NCBI GenBank assembly: GCA_963930775.1
Contig: OZ005689.1
Location: 29,961,079 to 30,025,078, forward strand
Reading direction: 5' to 3'
DNA length: 64,000 nucleotides
Origin: Cliona cf. orientalis
Taxonomy: Eukaryota; Porifera; Demospongiae; Clionaida; Clionaidae
Below are positions 59,191 to 64,000 of this stretch, one piece after another. The notes under the pieces are model-generated. The model was given only the letters and a program-made list of their open reading frames with translations. It did no database searches and was not told where the DNA came from. The position numbers were made by a program, and so were the translations under genes. Every line of letters starts with the position of its first letter. The first letter of the stretch is position 1.

Positions 59191-59248
59191 TCAATTCTTA
59201 TTGCTCAGATCATGATGCACTTATATTCTGCTGTTCACACACAAAAGT

Positions 59249-59500
59249 GGAGGAAAAAGAAGAGATTGAACAGTAAGGAAGATCAATAACTATCTGTCCT
59301 GGAGTTCGCGCACATAGGCGGAGGAAAAAGAAGAGATTTAACAGTAAAAAAAAAAAAAAGATCAGCAAACCATCTGTCCTGGAGTTCGTGCACATATATA
59401 TATACTAAGGCGGAGAAAAAAAATTAAACAGTAAAGCAGAAAGATCAACTGTCTTGGAGTTGCGCACATAGGCGGAGGAAACAAAAATGAACAAAAATCA
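59249..59500. repeat. Tandem repeat, unit ~65-90 bp x4
   Basis: GGAGGAAAAAGAAGAGATT...CTGTCCTGGAGTTCGCGCACATAGGC is repeated four times with indels and ends next to the 3' end of the Pro-rich minus gene. It may lie in that gene's 3' untranslated region. Confidence 0.85.
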
Positions 59501-59541
59501 GTGAGGTTGTTCCTCAAGCGTTGTCTTGGCATTCTTCTTCT

Positions 59542-60985
59542 TCAACTCCTTGCATGCGCCGGCGATAGATCTAAGGCACAGCCTCCACGTGTGCTCTTTT
59601 CGACTTGGGTCTTGGTTGAGAGGAGTGGAATTGTTTCAATTGCTTTCCTCAACTCCGCTAACGTGTGTCCCGCTAGCTTCTGCTTCGTGGCCCCCTTCCC
59701 GTACAAAGTTGCAGCTTCACCAAAAAAGCAGCGCTTCGCCAATGCAATGGCAACTCTGCCGATATCTTTTTCCGTGAAGAAACGTTCTGACTCTATGAGA
59801 ACCTGCTGTACTGGTTCGGGTTTGAACGTGGATCCAGAGGCTGCAATTGCAATTGGAATTGACTGTACTTCTGAGGGATGTGGGAGCTCAACTGGTAGCA
59901 TAACCATCGGAGGCACTGGACTCGGAGGAGGCATTGGACTCGGAGGAGGCATCGGATTTGGAGGAGGCATCGTTGGCACCAGACAGGGAGGTATTGTTGG
60001 CCCGAAGGGTGGGGGTGACATTAGCCCAGCTGACGGCCCGTCTAAAAGTGGTGGCACACTCAGCGAACGAGGTCTCAGGGGTATCTGCTGTCTTGGAAAA
60101 AAAGGTGAATGGCATTGCGATGAAGGTCCAGGGAGTGAAGGGCCAAGAAACTCGGGAGACTGGAATGGTGGTGATGATGCACAGAAGCCACTAAAAATGC
60201 TGTCCAGGTCTTCGTCAGTGATGGATGCATCGAGCAGCTGTGAGGGCCCTGGCAAATTCAACTCAAGTTCTGATTTCTTTGCAGACACCTTCTGTAGAAC
60301 CTCGTTTAGAATGTTCTCAATGTTGCCGATCCTCTTTTTAATGTCGACGATCTCTTCACCATAATTGATGGGATCTGTTGGGTACAATAAGAAGTTCTTC
60401 ATCATAAGTGTACATGACATTTTGCATAATTCTGTAGCCGTAAAACCATTGGCATGGTACTACTACATACAATCATGCATTATACCGTAAATGTATATTA
60501 CAGCTATAAAAGAAATCAATGCTGTGTTGCAGCTCACTACACAAATCATTATTGTGCGATTTCATACCTTTCATTGAGCCGGGAGTCGGGGGGATGCCTG
60601 CACTGGTGCCTGCGCCAGAGTCCTCGCTCATTATAGTTTGTGGGGATTCTGCATGCAGGACACGTATACATAATAAATGATGAAGCATAGTAACATCATA
60701 GCATACGGGTATCCTTACTTTCCATCATTCGAGGCCTCTTGGTTCGTGGTTCCAAATCATGATCAGCTGCGTCGAATGGCATTACCACCGCCGACCACAT
60801 TGGCCAGGTACTGACCTTGAGAAGGTCTCCGACGTAGAGATTCAGTGATCCAACGGTCACGCTAGCGCTTGCAACGTCCACGCCTTGACTGAAACAATGG
60901 ATCCCCACGAAATCTGTTCAATGGATCCGTGCAAATAGTGCTTGGGATCATCTGCTATCCACTTGACTGTTACCGTCTGCTCCAT
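59542..60985 (-). CDS. Pro-rich protein, possibly BEN-domain, 3 exons
   Basis: Blocks 60985-60720, 60648-60568 and 60374-59542 join in phase with GT-AG borders. One base appears missing in a G run near 60902, which shifts the frame in exon 1. The N-terminus (VKWIADDPKHYLHGSI) recalls the short Trp module before BEN domains. Exon 3 starts with a short coiled coil (IVDIKKRIGNIENILNEV), then about 60 residues rich in PPP and PPPSP, then a C-terminal part (IGRVAIALAKRCFFGEA and LAELRKAIETI) that could be a divergent BEN domain. It would be nuclear and DNA-binding if so. I see no transposase next to it. It could be a host gene or a transposon partner like the BEN gene at 38-42 kb. Confidence 0.45.
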
Positions 60986-60989
60986 GACA

Positions 60990-62200
60990 CACTTGAATGC
61001 ACAAAGTCGGTTGAGTATGAAGTTTGAGATCGTGCGCAGCGTACATGTAGTGGGAGAATTCTGTGAAGTTTTGGAGAGTTACGCAGAGTTTTGTGGAGAT
61101 GCGTGTAGCTATGGTGGTTAATCTTGTGGTACACGCACTTGAGAGCCACCACCTACGGGTAGACTGCCTTGGAGAAGTACTAGTTATGTATGATCACCTC
61201 AATGGCATAGGAATGTTGCTGTGCCAAACTAAAAAAAAATCATATTATATTGGAACCTCTGAACAAAGGACATTTTGGGGACAATAATTTTTATAAATTA
61301 ATTCAGCTGGTTTGTCTTTGTCTTCTCTCAGAGCAATGTATGGAAACTATAGGGAAGGTATAACCTTTTTGCCACCGCCCCCCCCCCCCCCAGCAATGTA
61401 CACACTACAGAGGGTCTGCGGGCTAGCTGTAATGTATACATTCTGTTGATTAAAAAAATCCTGGAGGTGTAGCTAGATTATTTTTTCCATAAACAACTGG
61501 TGTCAACCCAAGGTTTTGATCAGAAGATGCATGCATGGTGTTAAGGATCACTGCATGAAATTTGAAAATCCCATCACTCAAATTAATAGTCTCGTCCCCA
61601 GACCCCACACCATGTGGCTTGCATAATATGTGATTATCATGTGGTACCGAGCTATAGCCACCTCGTTGATACATTGCCATATTATACCAAAATGATGTGT
61701 TGTCATGACGATCAAATGACATGCTGCATCCTATGCGCCCCAAAAAACGCTCAATGTGCACCAGACCCTTTCCTCCTTTTGGGGGCGGGATCTAGGGGAA
61801 TTATTAACACCTGGTGCTATTAATAATACCTTGGTCTAATTTAAAGTACAATAGATGAAAACAGTGTTATAGTGTAATTGCTCCAGGTATAATTTCCTTT
61901 GGAGTGGATCACAATTATACGTAGAGCAAAATGGAAGGACACTGTCCCACAAAAAAATAATAATAATGATGGTACACTATTATAGGACACTGTCCCACAA
62001 AAATTAATGATGGATGAGACTATCAAATGTTTAAGGTGCTTCTATACAAAGAAATGATTCTGCATGTGTCACGAGATCCCTTAGTGATTTGTGTTGCATA
62101 ATATCATGTGACCTATATTCTTGTTAATGTGAATGAATCAGAGTTGAATCTATACAATGTCTATGAACTACGTCTAGCGAGTTACGAGTCGCATAGCATC
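60990..62200. other. Non-coding, upstream of the second retrotransposon
   Basis: Holds a C run at 61378-61391 and a direct repeat GGACACTGTCCCACAAAAA at about 61938 and 61983. The 5' LTR of the next element must end at about 62206 (..CGTTACA), but its start cannot be fixed without the other LTR. Confidence 0.45.
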
Positions 62201-62206
62201 GTTACA

Positions 62207-64000
62207 TGGTGGCAGCGGCGGGATCACTCCGCCAATTCAGTGACAAAACAACACTCGATCTATTACAGCAGCGTTCCGAGCCGAACGAGCCCCGCGTGGC
62301 ACAGAGCAATATGGCGGCCAGTAACTACACACTCCCAGCACCACAACCACTAGAGATCCATGATCCCCAGGCCGCGGAAAAGTGGAAGAGATTCAAAAGA
62401 GCGTGGACAAACTATTCGCTGGCCACTGAACTGAACAAGAAATCAGACGATGTCCAAGTCGCGACATTGTTGACTGTCATAGGCGAAGAAGCCCGGGAGG
62501 TGTACGCGACCTTTACCGACTGGGCTGCTGATGGCGACTCGACAAAGATAGCACCCGTGTTAGCCAAGTTCGAGGCATATTGCAAACCTCGTAAAAACAT
62601 CCCTTTTGAGAGATACCGATTTAACCGTCGTATGCAGGAATCTGGGGAAACGTATGACCAGTATCGCACTGCCCTACGGCAACTAGCTGAGGGCTGTGAT
62701 TTCTCAACAATAACACCAGATGAGATACTGAGGGACCGCTTGGTGTTTGGAATCCGGGACGCAAAAGCCAGGGAACGATTGCTTCGTGAATCGAAACTAA
62801 CATTGGCAAAAACTGACGAGATCTGCCGTGCAGCAGAAAGCATGGTCGCGCAGTTAAAGGTGGTGGAGGACAGTCCGAGCTCACTTGTGAGTGCTGTCAA
62901 ATCGGATAATGACCAGCAACAAACAGCTACAAAAGAAGGAAGCAACATCCGAGAATGTTGGAATTGCGGGCGTAGGCACGATTTTCGCAAACGAGAGCTA
63001 TGCCCCGCTTATGGCAAGACATGCAACAAATGTCATAAACCAAACCACTTTGCTGCCAAGTGCCGCAGTAAGTCAGCTCCAAAATCAGTAAAATCAGTCG
63101 AAGAAAGCGATGAGATATATCAGACCCACATCACAGGGACTGATATCGACGACTCACAGTTTGTTACACTCAAACTAGACAGTGGCAACTTCCTGCGATT
63201 TCAGGTCGATACTGGGGCCCAGTGTAATGTTGTACCAATGGATCTCTACAAGAAGGCTACCAAAGACTACCACCTCTCGAGTGTCACATTTTGCAAGCAG
63301 AAAATCACCGCATATGGTGGAACCTCGATCCCTGTTGTGGGCAAAGCGATAATCCGGGTCTGGAGGGGTGACCGTAGCTGCCGGCTCGACTGCAAGATTA
63401 TTGAGCAAAGCAATGTTCGTCCTCTACTTGGAAAGAAAGCTTGCATTGGAATGCAGATTGTTACCTACCTGGATAATGACATGATGAATAAGCCGAACAC
63501 CAATGGTTCGAAGGTGTACACGCTTAGTGCAAGCAGTCCACTAACCAAGGACAAACTCATCAGCAAATACCCGAAGGTCTTTGGTGAAGGAGTGGGCTGC
63601 CTGGAGGGAGAATACCATATCCGTCTAAACGCTGAAATCGATCCTGTGCAACATGCCCCACGGCGAGTGCACGTAGCCCTTCGCGAGCGTCTGCAAGAGA
63701 CACTTGATGATCTCGTTCAGCAGGATATTCTGGCACCGGTCACCGAACCCACCCCTTGGGTCAACTCAATGGTCGTAGTTCCAAAGAAAGACGGGAAGCT
63801 ACGTATATGTCTTGACCCAAAAGACCTCAATCTGGCCATACAGAGGGAGCACTACCCTCTACCTACCATCGAGGAGATAGCCACCCGTTTGCATGGTGCA
63901 AAGCTGTTCACTGTGCTGGATGTACGGCATGGCTTCTGGCACGTCCCATTGGATGAGCCATCTTCATTACTCACTACTTTCAACACTCCATTTGGCCGTT
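62207..64000 (+). mobile_element. Second Ty3/gypsy retrotransposon, 5' part
   Basis: A primer binding site TGGTGGCAGCGGCGGGAT at 62207 fits the 3' end of another tRNA-Leu isoacceptor with one difference, directly after CA. A gag-pol frame starts at 62311 and is open to the window end. The rest lies beyond 64000, so integrity cannot be judged. Confidence 0.85.
62311..64000 (+). CDS. Gag-Pol polyprotein of the second Ty3/gypsy element, partial
   Basis: From the ATG at 62311 the frame is open for 563 codons and runs off the window. A gag domain is followed by two zinc knuckles (CWNCGRRHDFRKRELC and CNKCHKPNHFAAKC), a protease (VDTGAQCNVVP) and the start of reverse transcriptase (VVPKKDGKLRICLDPKDLN and FTVLDVRHGFWHVPLDE). 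Unlike the element at 30-34 kb, gag and pol are in one frame with no shift. It therefore belongs to a different Ty3/gypsy lineage. Confidence 0.9.
   Translation, partial: MAASNYTLPAPQPLEIHDPQAAEKWKRFKRAWTNYSLATELNKKSDDVQVATLLTVIGEEAREVYATFTDWAADGDSTKIAPVLAKFEAYCKPRKNIPFERYRFNRRMQESGETYDQYRTALRQLAEGCDFSTITPDEILRDRLVFGIRDAKARERLLRESKLTLAKTDEICRAAESMVAQLKVVEDSPSSLVSAVKSDNDQQQTATKEGSNIRECWNCGRRHDFRKRELCPAYGKTCNKCHKPNHFAAKCRSKSAPKSVKSVEESDEIYQTHITGTDIDDSQFVTLKLDSGNFLRFQVDTGAQCNVVPMDLYKKATKDYHLSSVTFCKQKITAYGGTSIPVVGKAIIRVWRGDRSCRLDCKIIEQSNVRPLLGKKACIGMQIVTYLDNDMMNKPNTNGSKVYTLSASSPLTKDKLISKYPKVFGEGVGCLEGEYHIRLNAEIDPVQHAPRRVHVALRERLQETLDDLVQQDILAPVTEPTPWVNSMVVVPKKDGKLRICLDPKDLNLAIQREHYPLPTIEEIATRLHGAKLFTVLDVRHGFWHVPLDEPSSLLTTFNTPFGR

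Noticed and set aside
59501..60364. Plus-strand Gly-rich open frame of 287 codons
   Set aside because: It is antisense to the Pro-rich minus-strand exon, which has proper splice borders and a coiled coil.
1..64000. CRISPR array or bacterial defence island
   Set aside because: Repeats lack spacer structure and the genes have spliceosomal introns; the DNA is eukaryotic.

Overview
The window looks like a transposon-dense stretch of an animal genome, most likely a marine invertebrate and probably a demosponge. This rests on the protein families (multi-exon transposases with short GT-AG introns, BEN-domain and Ulp1-PHD partners), frequent MITEs with short inverted termini, and low-complexity AT intergenic DNA such as runs of TAATAATTATTAT. 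I see no rRNA, CRISPR array or bacterial operon, and no gene I can confidently call a host gene. The species call is inference.

Layout. (1) 729-6864: a complete, intact-looking DNA transposon with 103-bp inverted termini and a 9-bp target duplication. It carries a DUF6589-type transposase (+) and a RecQ-like helicase (-) tail to tail; this matches the AcademH type. (2) 7.4-14.5 kb: a dispersed repeat, a P-element/THAP9-like transposase (+) with an unknown convergent partner (-), and a frameshifted DUF7869-like gene. (3) 14.7-17.1 kb: tandem repeats and two MITEs. (4) 16.4-23.1 kb: a SAMD3-like gene (-) head to head with a decayed transposase (+) that is interrupted by a poly-C MITE. (5) 23.8-26.4 kb: a Mutator-like transposase. 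(6) 26.9-34.8 kb: another transposase-like gene and its chromo-like partner; the partner is split by a young Ty3/gypsy element with identical LTRs. (7) 35.0-50.5 kb: a ~190-bp satellite with dimeric higher-order structure, split by an ~11.3-kb CACTA/EnSpm transposon (37898-49219). That element has two intact, divergent genes, a BEN-domain protein (-) and a Tnp2-like transposase (+), sharing a ~124-bp promoter gap, with ATGCATG-rich subterminal arrays. (8) 51.2-52.2 kb: an Ulp1 protease-PHD finger pseudogene carrying a 39-nt insertion copied from the antisense strand of the Mutator-like gene. (9) 53-59 kb: mostly non-coding with nested MITEs. (10) 59.5-61.0 kb: a Pro-rich, possibly BEN-like gene (-). 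(11) 62.2 kb to the end: the 5' part of a second Ty3/gypsy element.

How the genes work together. The recurring theme is a transposase paired with one accessory gene: a helicase, a BEN DNA-binding protein, a chromo-like protein or an unknown. Pairs are either convergent (Academ-like, P-like, the 27-kb element) or divergent (CACTA, SAMD3-like pair). Many of the single-base frameshifts fall in or near short homopolymers, so decay and assembly error cannot be separated from the sequence alone.
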